A stretch of 64,000 nt of DNA, from NCBI RefSeq assembly GCF_022682495.2, contig NC_071388.1, forward strand, positions 17,285,171 to 17,349,170, written 5' to 3'. Numbering within the stretch: the first letter of the stretch is position 1; every line of letters begins with the position of its first letter. A model generated the notes under the pieces. It searched no databases and was not told the origin of the DNA. It worked only from the letters and a program-made list of their open reading frames with translations. The DNA comes from Desmodus rotundus. Taxonomy: Eukaryota; Chordata; Mammalia; Chiroptera; Phyllostomidae. Position numbers and translations under genes: made by a program. Below are positions 36,820-48,000 of the stretch, piece after piece.

Positions 36820-37300
36820 CCCCAAAAATTTATTTATAAACTATTTGGTTTATTCTTACATGTTTAAACTTGTCATCTTCAAAGTACTCTCTACTTGATG
36901 CAATATATATATTGGGATGTTTTTTCCACTGCTCAAAACAGTTTTTGAACTCATTGATGTTGATGTCTTTTAGTGCCTTTGCCATTTTTTGTTTCATCTC
37001 TTCCACATCAGCAGAATGTTTCCCTTGGAGGACTTTCTTTCACATGGTGAAACAACAAAAAAAGGCCACTTGGGGCAAAATCAGATGAATAGGCAGGGTG
37101 GGGCTCGAGGGTCATTCCATTTTGTCAAAAACTGCTGAACATTCAGTGCGATGTGGGCAGGTGCACTCATGAATCACCCATCAGGAAATGGGCAAACGGG
37201 TTTAGTCCAAAAAAATTATTTGAAGCTAAATGCAGCCTCTCACAACATCTCCAGCTGGTACACTGATACCAATGGGTTCCTAGGACACACCTAGTGGAGG
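36820..37300 (-). pseudogene. Mariner transposase C-terminal remnant
   Basis: Minus-strand frames give the mariner C-terminal block PHPAYSSDFAPSG (compare the usual PHPPYSPDLAPxD), followed by a stretch like KKVLQGKHSADVEEMKQKMA, then INEFKNCFEQWKK and SSREYFEDD. This is a cut-and-paste transposase of the D,D34D class. The last catalytic Asp of the YSPDLAPxD motif is replaced by Gly, and upstream frames contain stops, so it is dead. No outer inverted repeats of its own were certain. The MITE at 36,640 lies beside it. Confidence 0.7.
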
Positions 37301-37459
37301 AATCCTTTTTTGCAAGGGGACCATCCTCCAGAATATAATTCTGGTTTTTTTTGGGGGGGGTTCCCTCTTCATATAGTAACCTATTATAATTGCAAAGATT
37401 TTATACAAAAATGATGTTAAATGGCTCCTCACAATTCTCTTACTTACATTTATTGTTTT

Positions 37460-38384
37460 CAATGTACAGGTGAGAAAATTTTGTCACAGTGACCTCATTT
37501 TCTTTCTTCTAGAGCTAGTGAATTGATATATAATCCTTGGTATTCTGACTACAAATGCAGCCCAACCTCTCTCTGTCTAAAACCCAGTGTTTCTTTCATC
37601 AGTGCATGTGTAACTGAAGGGTGCATTAAGGGAAGTGCAAAAGCAGGTCTACGGAAGACTGAGTGGTGCTTTCTGGTCTACTTCTACTTTTGTCTGCTAA
37701 CAACGTGTCAGAGCATCATCTATAATGAAGATATCAATACATTCTTATACATGGCCTCATTTTTAGCACAAAATACTGATATCTTCGGGTAAGCCACATC
37801 TGATATGTAGATCACACGCTAAATTCATGTGCTGATAGTTAACACAATAACTGATACATGTTTTTTTTCCATCAATGGATCAAACAGAACTTCTAGTTTC
37901 TTTAAATCCTGACTTTGCCAAGGAAAGGCAAGATAAGAACATCACATGGCCTTAAGCCTAGTGCCTGAATGGCCAAATATGTACCTTTAGCTCCATCAGG
38001 TCAGATGTTTTTTAACTAATCAATTAAAATAATAGCAATAATAACTTAATTTTGAAATGCAATAGTCTAATTTTGATTATTTACCTTTATATCTAATATC
38101 ATTTAATGTCCTACATTCTATGATGCTTCTGCATTTTGAAAAATGTGGGATGATGTTAATACTCTTAGGAATCTTACTGAGGAATTTAATTCATCTCTGA
38201 GTCCAAGAAACACTTACAGCATATCATATATGGAGCCCTAGCTAGACTTCTTCTCAAGTCTTAAGATCCAGGTGAGCTCATCTTTATCCTGTTCTGTGGG
38301 ATTTTCACCTTGATGCTATGGTAGCAAATAGATTTATCTTGTTTATTTTTATTTTTACCTGCTCATTTTGTTCCATTGTTGAGA
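37460..38384. other. No recognised feature
   Basis: Moderately AT-rich, with no coding frame or repeat that I can name. Confidence 0.4.
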
Positions 38385-38830
38385 ATAGACTGGAATCATT
38401 GAAGCCTATTACAGTAAGACAGGTAAGACATGATAACCTGGATTGGGTGGGAATTACGCGGGGTTTGGATGTATTCTGAAGGAAGTGCCAAAGTAATTCT
38501 TGAGGCATACAATATGGAAAGTTAGAGGAAGAGAAGAATAAGGGAGGTCTCTTGAGATTTGCCCGAAGCAATAAAATTGCCAATTTTTAAAGCAGGTTTT
38601 GGGGAAGGGGAAAGATCATGGGTTTACATTTGTTCTTGTTAATGTTGAGATGCCTACAAATCCTCAAAGGACAGGTATTAGGGTGGCAGACATGAAGCTG
38701 GAGTTCAGAAGGGAGACTGAACATATAAACTCAAGAATTGTGGGCAGAAAGTGTATGTACAGCCACAGAATGGATGGGATCATCAAGTGTTTGTGTCTAC
38801 ATAGAGGAAAAGAGAAGCCAAAAACTGAGT
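38385..38830 (-). repeat. LINE2-like ancient repeat, antisense, left part
   Basis: The order 'GAGAATAGACTGGAATC', 'GCCTATTACAGTAAGACAGG', 'GGTTTTGGGGAAGGGG', 'GTTGAGATGCCTACAAATCC' and 'GGATGGGATCATCAAGTGT' follows an old L2-like antisense consensus that also appears at 55,640-56,040. No frame survives. It appears to continue beyond the LTR-like block at 38,840-39,370. Confidence 0.5.
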
Positions 38831-38839
38831 CCTAACTCT

Positions 38840-39370
38840 AACCTCAGCCTTAACCCTGATCTTAACTATTCAAATGTTTAGAAGTGACCAAGATTCCCTC
38901 TTTGACAAAACTTTCTTCAATCTCCCCTGAACATTTTAACTAGGCTCTGACTTTTAAGCTTCTACGATTGCCTCTGCAGTGTCCAATTTTAGCAAGAATC
39001 CCAGTAAGTCAGTTTAGCCAGAATTCCCCATCCTTGCTATCTGACCACCCTCAATACCTAATTAGGCTTCTCACTCTCCACCAACCCCTCAGGTAATGCT
39101 TGATCCCTACGACCCCGCTTTAACAAAAATCGTATTAGGTTGCTTTAGCCAGAATCCCCTCTTACAGCAGAGACATGTCTTTTCTTCTTAATTTTCAGGC
39201 ACTGGCTCCACCCTGATACTTGCCTCTAAGTTCCTACTTGTCCATGCTGTACTTGGAATGGAACCCAATCTCCAACCCACTGCAGGGATCCATTGTGGGG
39301 GTCACTGTATTTGTGATCGTTTCCCCCTGAATAAAGTCTGCCTTACCATTTTAGCAAGTGTTATGATATT
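38840..39370 (+). mobile_element. Probable solo LTR within an L2-like repeat
   Basis: A block of pyrimidine-biased sequence ends with an AATAAA polyadenylation signal ('CCTGAATAAAGTCTGCCTTA') about 40 bp before its right edge. It carries an internal direct repeat, 'TTTAGCCAGAATTCCCC' near 39,013 and 'TTTAGCCAGAATCCCCT' near 39,142. L2-like sequence continues on both sides, so it is a later insertion. No retroviral genes are attached. Class unknown, probably ERV1. Confidence 0.5.
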
Positions 39371-39900
39371 TTTTGAAAATTTTAACTAAGAAAAGGGTGG
39401 GACCAGTACAAGAGACTGAAGGGGACTACCAATAAGGCATCTGGAAAGCTGAGAGAGGGTTTGGAGTCCAGCAAGTCCAGGAAAGAAAATGCCTTCCAGA
39501 AGGTTGGAGTGTGTGCCGTTGTGTTATGTCATTGGAGGCCGGAGAAGTGAAGATCCAATATAATAAAGCAGGGGGGAGGGACATATAAGGGGGTCAGATG
39601 GTAATGGAAAAATACAATAAAAATGTAAAAAATAAATAAAGATGAAGTGATTTCCATTGATTGATGGAGGTGAGAGCCAAGATGGATGGGCTCAAGAGAC
39701 AATGAGAGAATTGGGGAAAATATTCATTGACCGCTTTTAAAAGGAGTTTCGCTCAAAGGGGAGCAAATAAAGGACACATGGTGATGAATGAGGGTCAAAA
39801 AGGGACTTTTCTAAGATGGAAAAATAATAATTACCATGTTGTATGCTATCAGGAGTGATTAATTGAAGAGCAAAGTAAGTTATAATAGGGTAGAAAATAG
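39371..39900 (-). repeat. LINE2-like ancient repeat, antisense, right part
   Basis: Continuation of the 38,385 repeat after the LTR: 'GTTTGGAGTCCAGCAAGTCC', 'GGATGGGCTCAAGAGACAAT', 'AAGGAGTTTCGCTCAAAGGG' and 'TGTTGTATGCTATCAGGAG'. A short segment at about 39,553-39,645, G-rich and then A-rich ('CAATAAAAATGTAAAAAAT'), looks like a tiny L1-type 3' end inserted in it. Confidence 0.45.
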
Positions 39901-41813
39901 GAAAAATTTATGGAACACCAAAAATAATATTACTGGAACCTTAACCATTTTGCAGATATGTTTTTCCCTTTTTTTCTTTTCCAAGTCTCTTAACATGGAC
40001 TTTAAAATTCTAAAAGACCATTCTTTTCACCCCAACAAATAATGTGCTTCAAATTGTTCCAGCTATGTCCTTCACAAGGTATTGTCCCCTTTTTATTCAG
40101 TTTGTTTCCTCACAGTAAGCAACACTTTGTAGGGCATTTTCAGTCCTTTCATTTTCCTTATTAAAGTGTCTCTTTTGCCCCTTTTATACAAAGAATCTGC
40201 AACAGTGCTGTTATTGTGATGGAAACTTTAATTATCTCTACTGACATATTTGAGTTAACAAAATGAAAGAATAGGTAAAATAAATTATGAAAACATACTT
40301 TCCATTTGAATTGAGTCAATTAATGTACTTCCCACAATCCTCTCATCTGTGTTTATAATTATTTTTAGACACTATTTAAATTGTGGCTTATATTAGAATA
40401 TTCCTACTCATTTTAAGTAACTTGAAGCTAAGAAAATGTCCTGTTTATTTAAATTTCTTTCAAAGAAACTAACAGTATCACATATTTATTTGAAATGAAT
40501 TTTAATGCTTAACATTTTTTCTGACATAATAACCAATTTCTTTAATACACATGGAATATGATTTTTTACCTCTGTTAAGGAAAGCTGAGTTGTTTATGCA
40601 TATTTTCTTTGTGAAGCCATATATTTAATTCGTACAAAAAATATTTCTTTGGGTCTTTTTAGATGCAAGTGATCTAGCTACCTACCAAAGATACAGGTGA
40701 GCACCACTGTTTCAACAGAGCATCACTACACTGTTACATTCAGAACAGTGTGCTTTGTAAAGTTTTATGTGATATAAACATGAAGAAGTTCTTTTGCCTA
40801 TCCATAGCATATTTTTCTAATTCTCAGTTTTACATTTTTTTATAAAACCTGAGGGAACAGCAATGCTAAAATCGTCCTGGTGAAGGAGACAGATGTGGGG
40901 GAGAAACAAGCTGAGCCAGAATAAGATAGCGTCCTCAAAATGTTTGGGTAATATATGTTTCCTTTGCAGAGTGGAAGGTTCTACTGGAAAATAGGTGAAT
41001 ATCAGATTTGTGGCAGAATTCTCAGAAACAAATTATTATGTACTGCTTCAGAAAAACTGAACAAAATATATCTGGAATGCCTTTGAAAAAACATTTTTAT
41101 TTTAAACATTGGAGTTTACCACTAAATTAATATGCCGAGACTATGACAACAGTGAAAAAGGCAACTTTTTAGTTGTTAGAAATGAAGCCAAGTGACAAGT
41201 GGAATAATATTTTTGCCTTCAATGTCATGAATCATAAAATAATGATCAATTATAAATAAATTTAGGAGCCTATTATATATCAAATGATAAGAGGTTTTAA
41301 AAAAACATACAAAAATTCATATAACTTTTTGAAAAGTATCTGATGTAAATTTTAATCATAAATAAAAATTATTTGCAGGTAATTTTAAATAGAAGACAAC
41401 TAATATTCAAAGTACACACTATATATTTAACAAAATAACAGATTATTTTAAAATATATGTAGTGTATATTATCACAAAATTACAGTATAAATAATAAATG
41501 AAGTATTATTTATCAAAGTTTAATGACAAAGCATGCAAGTAAAGACATTCTATTAATGATATATATTTCAAATATTAATTATAAAAATTTTTGTATCCGT
41601 GAAAAAAATTTATTTTTTCTGATAAGTATTTCGTGTTTCTATAAGATTGGAAATTTCAAAATAATACTAAGTACATAAAATAGAAAATTAATTCTCATAA
41701 ATTATTTTGCTTTTAAACAAAGCATTGGTCTGTGTATCATTATTCATTGCTGGTTGTCACTAGAGAATTTATTATCTTAATTTCCTTCAGGAAATTATTA
41801 AAACACATGTATC
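39901..41813. other. AT-rich DNA with no recognised feature
   Basis: No coding frame, RNA or nameable repeat over 1.9 kb. Very AT-rich near 41,270-41,700. Confidence 0.4.
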
Positions 41814-41911
41814 AAAATATGCTGATGTTGGGGTGGGGTGGAGGGATAGGGAGAAAATGCAGACAACTGTAATTGAATAACAATAAAAATTTTAAAAAAT
41901 ATGCTGATGTT
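41814..41911 (+). mobile_element. 66-bp LINE-1 insertion with perfect 16-bp TSD
   Basis: The insert 41,830-41,895 contains only the last part of the L1 3'UTR ('GGGGTGGGGTGGAGGGATAG', 'CAACTGTAATTGAATAACAA', 'TAAAAATTTTAAA'). The direct repeat AAAATATGCTGATGTT flanks it at 41,814-41,829 and 41,896-41,911. It is among the shortest L1 insertions that can be proven from sequence alone. Confidence 0.95.
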
Positions 41912-41971
41912 TACACATGCCTAGTGAATGGTCAAGTTCTAGGACATCAGTTTCCATCTTTGAATAGTTTT

Positions 41972-42389
41972 TGTATAAAACCTCTTTATTGATGCGGACC
42001 CTGGCCCACAGGATCCGTGTGTTGTGGCAGCAGTGGACAAATTCACATGGACTACAGAAATCCTGTGGCGAAAAAGAGATGGCATGGCCACTCTCTAAGT
42101 GAGAGAGAGGGCGAGAGGGCTGGAGAGAGACCCCGAGAAAGCCTGCCCCCTGCTTGGACAGGCTTTTACTGCTTTTCTGGGCACATTACATCAAGGATGG
42201 TCCTCATTTACTGTGCACAGGTTCACTGTAGGTGATTACCTTTTACAGACAACAAAGGAAAGAATGTCGCTAATTACTTCAAAGAGAAGGATATTACAGC
42301 TCAAGGGGAAAAGTGGTTGAACTGGTTACACTCCGTACTTGGAAGGTTTAGCACAGACTTTAGGAAGTGGAAGTTAAAGATAGAGAGTA
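41972..42389 (-). mobile_element. Probable retroviral LTR, minus strand, part 1 (split by L1)
   Basis: On the minus strand an AATAAA signal lies close to the left edge ('GCATCAATAAAGAGG'), preceded by pyrimidine- and GC-richer text ('GTCTCTCTCCAGCCC'). The matching other half resumes after the L1 at 49,176. A possible TG...CA pair would be 41,972 and 49,362, giving an LTR of about 600 bp. The boundaries are inferred. No retroviral genes are present, so it is a solo LTR if the call is right. Confidence 0.5.
42376..42389 (+). repeat. Left target-site duplication of full-length L1
   Basis: AAAGATAGAGAGTA, repeated exactly at 49,162-49,175. The upstream bases are TT, giving TT/AAAG, close to the TT/AAAA preference of the L1 endonuclease. 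Confidence 0.97.
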
Positions 42390-44090
42390 GAAAAACAGGG
42401 AAGATGGCGGCAACATAGGTGGGAGCGGAGTCCACTTCCCCTCAACGCCAGGGAAATACCTAGCTGATCTGAGGAGCAGAGCGAACAGCCAACAGTATTC
42501 CAGCATATACGAAGATCAGAGACCAAAGATAGAGGACACTGAAAGATCTGACGGTAAGAAGAGTGCTCAAGGACAATAAGGTCCACGGGACCCAGGACCG
42601 CGCGGTACAAGGGCGGCAGAAGCGCCAGCCCTGGCGCAGGGGCTGCGGCAGGAGTCTTGGGTGAGGGCCAGGCTGCGCTGTGAGCAGCCAGGTGCTTGAT
42701 TAGACCAGGGGGGCTTGAAAAGGAGGAATTTCTCAAAAAGAAAAAGAAAATAGAGATACTCAGGGGCTAATTAGAGAACTCTCGTAGTAGCCGAGGCCCC
42801 TGGTGCCCCTCCCCCTCCACCCCTGGACTGCTACGCTCACCTGAGGTCCGGTCGCGCGCGCGAGCAGATTAGCGAACGGGACCCACACTTGAAACCCCGG
42901 AGGGGCGCCCACACCTGAAACCTCCGAGATAATTTGGACCAGAGTCTAGCTGCTCTACCCACAGGCCCAAAACCTCGGAACCGAGTGCCGCGTGATTCAG
43001 TCCCAGGGCGGCCCCGCCCGCCCGAGAGACTCAAGCCCAGGGCGGCTGGATCGGGCCCCCAAGCACAGAGCCTGTGGCTCAGCGGGCTGCGTGCGCTCAC
43101 CAAGCACAGGGCCGGCTGGGTGCCTGTTTTCTAAATACAAAGCTGCTGGCGAGTGTCCTAACCCCAAGGCGGCTGAATCCGCCACCTGCGCGCCAGCGTT
43201 CCAAGCCCTGGCGGCTCGATTGGTCCGCCGGCTGCGCGCTCAGGGCACAAAATAACGTCACAGACCCAAAGCGGCTGGATTCCCCTGCTGCACGCGCACG
43301 CGTCACGAGCCAAAGCAGCTGGATTGGCTGATCAACGGACTGATTGACTGCCAGGGACCACACTTACAAAACAGCGAAGAGTGTGACCCAGGAAGAGAGA
43401 AAAGTGAAACCAATCCTTCCAAACACCCCCTCCCGTTGCACAGACAGGACACCAGCAGAAATAACCTGACCGGTTTAAAGCCAACAGAAGGTGTTTTTTT
43501 TTGGTTTTTTTTGGTTTTTTTTGTTTTTTTTGTTTTTTGTGTTTTTTTTATCCTTTTTCTTTTTTTTTCCTTTCCCCCTGAATTCCTTCTTCCTCTCTCT
43601 TTTTTTCTTTTTTTTCATTCCTTCTTCCTCCCATCCTTTACCATTTTTATGTCTTCTTCCTGCCTTCTTTTATCTATTTCTATGTTTTAATTTTTGCTAA
43701 AATTCCTTCTTATCTTGCCTCCGATCTTTCTTTATTCTTCCCTCCTTCCTTCCTTTCCTCCTTTCCTATTTCCTTTTTCCCTCCTTCCCATCTTTCTTTT
43801 GGTTTGTTTTTTGTGTGTGTGTGTGTGTGTGTTTTTTTTTTCTTTTCTTTCGCCCCCCCTTTCTCTTTTCCCCACAGGTGAGACAACAAAACCTGGAGGG
43901 CTGAAAAGACTAGAGAAAGACCGTGTTAAACACATAAACGTCAGCTCAAGACCAGTGAGCACAGGAGAGTAAGGAGACAGCACCACCGAATCCCATTGGC
44001 ATTCTACCATAGAAGTTCATATCATAAATCCAGGGAGTCAGAACAAAGCAATTTAAGACGCAGAGGCCAACAAGAAGAACCTCACAAACA
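42390..44090 (+). promoter_or_regulatory. L1 5'UTR / internal promoter
   Basis: The element starts 'GAAAAACAGGGAAGATGGCG'; AAGATGGCGGC at 42,401-42,411 matches a YY1 site, the factor that sets the start site in other L1s. Positions 42,560-43,340 are rich in CpG, unlike the flanks. A recurring motif GCGGCTGGAT (43,042, 43,111, 43,169, 43,211, 43,271, 43,315, with variants) alternates with CTGCGCGC-type text. A CRE-like TAACGTCA (43,253-43,260) and two inverted CCAAT boxes (43,219 and 43,323) lie among them. A long pyrimidine tract follows (43,490-43,860). Promoter function is inferred from position and from known L1 biology. Confidence 0.8.
43488..43860 (+). repeat. Poly-pyrimidine tract with (TG)n in L1 5'UTR
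   Basis: About 370 bp of T/C-rich sequence, including TTTTTTGG units (43,493-43,530), CCTTCCTT runs (43,740-43,790) and a (TG)n run at 43,813-43,832. It generates spurious Phe/Ser/Leu-rich frames. It sits at the end of the L1 5'UTR just upstream of ORF1. Confidence 0.85.
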
Positions 44091-45021
44091 ATGGGAAGAC
44101 AAAGAAACAATTCCCAAATGAAAGGAAAGGAGGAAGTCTCAGAAAGAATACTAACCGAAAAAGAGGCAAGTCAACTATCAGATACTGAGTTCAAAGCAAT
44201 GGTCATCAGGAAACTCACTGAGCTCTCTGAGCTCAAAGAGAACTACCAGAAACTACAAGGAAACTACAATGAACTCACTGCAAACTATATCAACATGAAA
44301 AAGGAAATAGAAAATATCAACAAGAGCCAAGCGGAAATGAAGAATACAATTTCTGAATTGAAGAACACAGTAGAAGGAATTAAAAGCAGACTTGATGAAG
44401 CAGAGGATCGGATCAGCGAGCTGGAGGATAAAGTAGAAAAAAACACCCAGAAGGAGCAAGAAAAGGAGAAGAGGCTCAGAAAGAATGAAGAGGCAATAAG
44501 GGAAATGCAGGAAAATATGAAACGTAACAATATCCGTATAATAGGAATACCAGAAGGAGAAGAAGAAGAGCAAGGGATAGAAAACCTGTTTGAAAAAGTA
44601 ATGATGGAAAATTTCCCTAATCTGAGGAGAGAAAAAGTCACCCAAATCCAGGAAACACAGAGTCCCAAGCAAGAGGAACCCAAAGAGACCCACTGCAAGA
44701 CACATCATAATTAAAATGGCAAATTTCCAAGACAAAGAGAGGATCTTAAAGGCAGCAAGGGAGAAAAAGGAAGTAACATACAAGGGAGCCCCAATAAGGT
44801 TAGCAACTGACTTCTCAATGGAAACGCTCCAAGCCAGAAGAGAATGGCAAAAAATATTCCAAGTAATGAGAACCAGAGGCCTCCAACCAAGACTACTTTA
44901 CCCAGCAAGGCTCTCAATCAAGATAGAAGACCAAATAAAGAGCTTCCCAGACAAAAGAAGTCTAAAAGAATACAGCTCCACCAAACCAGCTCTGCAAGAG
45001 ATGCTAAAGGGACTGCTTTAA
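44091..45021 (+). pseudogene. L1 ORF1p (RNA-binding chaperone), one frameshift
   Basis: ORF1p is the L1 RNA chaperone that forms trimers and coats L1 RNA in cytoplasmic particles. The start MGRQRNNSQMKGKEE is typical. A long coiled coil follows (about residues 35-150, rich in E, K, L and N), then the RRM-like block NIRIIGIPEGEEEEQ. The C-terminal domain PRHIIIKMANFQ...YKGAPIRLATDFS reads from a different frame and ends LKGLL at 45,021. The break is at about 44,657-44,662, in CACAGAGTC, consistent with loss of one AG unit. The first frame then runs to a stop at 44,714. Combined length, about 310 residues, is normal for mammalian ORF1p. Confidence 0.93.
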
Positions 45022-45067
45022 GGAAAGGAAGGAAAAGAGAAAGACAGAGGAACACAGGTAGGAAATA

Positions 45068-48000
45068 ATGGCAATGAATAACTACCTATCGATAATAACC
45101 TTAAATGTAAATGGATTAAATGCTCCAATCAAAAGACATAGAACAGCTGAATGGATAAGAAAACATGACCCACACATATGCTGCCTACAAGAAACCCATC
45201 TCAGGACAAAAGACTTACACAGACTGAAAGTGAAGGGCTGGAAACAAATTTTCCAAGCAAACGGACAGGAAAAAAAAGCAGGGGTAGCAATACTCATATC
45301 AGACAAAATAGACTTCCAAAGAAGGGCCATAAAGAGAGACCCAGAAGGTCACTTCATAATACTCAAAGGAAGAATCCACCAAGAAGACATAAACATTGTA
45401 AATATATATGCACTCAACATAGGAGCACCCAAATACATAAAGAAAATATTGGAGGATTTCAAGAAAGATATTGACAGCAACACAATTATAGTAGGGGATT
45501 TTAACACCCCACTATCAAAAATGGACAGGTCTTCCAAACAAAAGATCAACAAAGATATTGTGTCACTTAACAATACCTTAGAGGAAATGGACTTAACTGA
45601 TATATACAGAGCTTTTCATCCCAAAGAAGCAAAATACACGTTCTTTTCAAGTGTCCATGGAACTTTTTCAAAGATAGACCACATGATAGGACACAAAGCA
45701 AGCCTCAACAAATTCAAGAAAATTGAAATCATATCAAGCATCTTCTCTGACCACAAGGGTCTGAAACTAGAAACCAACGCCAAGGGTAAAAACCCAAAAC
45801 ACTCAAAAGCATGGAGACTGAATAGCATGCTATTAAACAATGAATGGGTCAAGAACGAGATTAGGGAAGAAATCAAAAACTTCCTGGAAACAAATGAAAA
45901 CGAACTCACAACAACCCAAAACCTATGGGACACAGCAAAGGCAGTCCTGAGAGGGAAGTTCATAGCAATACAGGCCTACCTTAAGAAGTTAGAAACAGTT
46001 CACACAAACAACCTAACCCTACGCCTACAAGAACTGGAGGAACAACAACAAAAACAGCCCAGAGCAAGCAGAAGGAAGGAAATAACCAAGATCAGAGCAG
46101 AACTAAATGACATAGAGACAAAAGCACAATTGTAAGGATCAATGAATCCAGGAGCTGGTTCTTTGAAAAGATAAACAAAATTGACAAGCCTTTAAGTAGG
46201 CTCATCAAGAAGAAAAGAGAGAGGATCCAAATAAACAGAATTAGAAATGAAAGTGGAGAGATTACAACTGATACCACAGAAATACAAAGGATCGTAAGAA
46301 ATTACTATGAAGACCTGTATGCTAAGAAATTTGAAAACCTAGATGAAATGGACACATTTCTAGAAAAATATAATCTTCCAAAACTGAATGAAGAAGAAGC
46401 AGAAAACCTGAACAGACCAATATCAGCAAAGGAAATTGAAGCAGTCATCAAGAAACTCCCATCACACAAAAGCCCTGGACCAGATGGTTTCACAGGAGAT
46501 TTCTACAAAGCATTTAAGGAAGAACTAACCCCTATCCTTCACAGACTATTCGAAAAAATCCAAACTGATGGAAGACTCCCAAACTCTTTTTATGAAGCCA
46601 ACATCATCCTAATCCCAAAACCAGATAAAGACACAACGAAGAAAGAAAACTTCAGGCCAATATCGCTGATGAACATAGACGCTAAAATTCTCAACAAAAT
46701 ATTAGCAAACCGCATCCAGCAATATATTAAAAAGATCATCCACCATGACCAAGTGGGATTCATCCCAGGGATGCAAGGATGGTACAATATTCGCAAATCA
46801 ATAAACATAATACATCACATCAACAACAGCAAAGACAAAAATCACATGATCATATCAATAGATGCGGAAAAAGCATTTGATAAGATACAGCACCCATTTC
46901 TGATAAAAACACTCAGCAAAGTGGGAATAAAGGGAGCAGTCCTCAACATAATTAAGGCCATATATGAGAGACCTACAGCCAACATCACACTCAATGGACA
47001 AAAACTTAGAGCTTTCCCACTAAGATCAGGAACTAGACAAGGATGCCCTCTCTCACCACTCCTATTCAACATAGTATTGGAAGTCCTAGCCACAGCAATC
47101 AGACAAGAAAAAGCAATAAAAGGCATCCAAATTGGAAAGGAGGAAATGAAACTGTCACTGTTTGCAGACGACATGATAGTGTACATGGAAAACCCTATAG
47201 ACTCCACTCAAAAACTACTCGACCTAATAAATGAATTTGGCAAAACAGCTGGATACAAAGTCAATACCCAGAAATCAAAGGCATTCCTGTACACCAGCAA
47301 CGAAACTGCAGAAACAGAAATCAGGAAAAAAATCCCATTCGATATAGCAACAAGAAAAATAAAGTACCTAGGAATAAACCTAACCAAGGAGGTAAAAGAC
47401 CTGTACTCAGAAAACTACACAACACTGAAGAAAGAAATTAAGGAAGATACAAACAAATGGAAGCATGTACCATGTTCATGGATTGGAAGAATCAACATTA
47501 TCAAAATGGCCATACTACCCAAAGCAATTTATAGATTCAATGCAATCCCTATTAGAGTACCCATGACATATTTCACAGATATAGAACAAACACTTCAGAA
47601 ATTCATATGGAACCATAAACAACCTCGAATAGCTGCAGCAATTTTGAGAAAGAAAAACAAAGCAGGAGGGATCATAATACCTGATATCAAACTGTATTAC
47701 AAGGCCACTGTAATCAAAACAGCCTGGTACTGGCATAAAAACAGGCACATAGACCAATGGAACAGAATAGAGAGCCCAGAAATAAACTCAAGTCTATACG
47801 ATCAATTAATATTTGACAAAGGAGGCAGGAGCATAAAATGGAGCAAAAACAGCCTCTTCAACAGATGGTGTTGGGAGATCTGGACAGCTACGTGTAAAAA
47901 AATGAAACTCGATCACCAACTTACGCCATACACGAAAATAAACTCAAGATGGATAAAAGACTTAAATATAAGCCGTAACACCATAAAAGTCCTTGAGGAA

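Noticed and set aside
42837..43363. Several overlapping Ala/Arg/Pro-rich frames
   Set aside because: The CpG- and GC-rich L1 5'UTR has few stop codons, so open frames occur in all phases. None has coding periodicity or a known domain.
43436..44010. Phe/Leu/Ser-rich frames of about 90 codons in both directions
   Set aside because: They arise from the pyrimidine tract of the L1 5'UTR. Low complexity, no domain, and within a noncoding part of the element.
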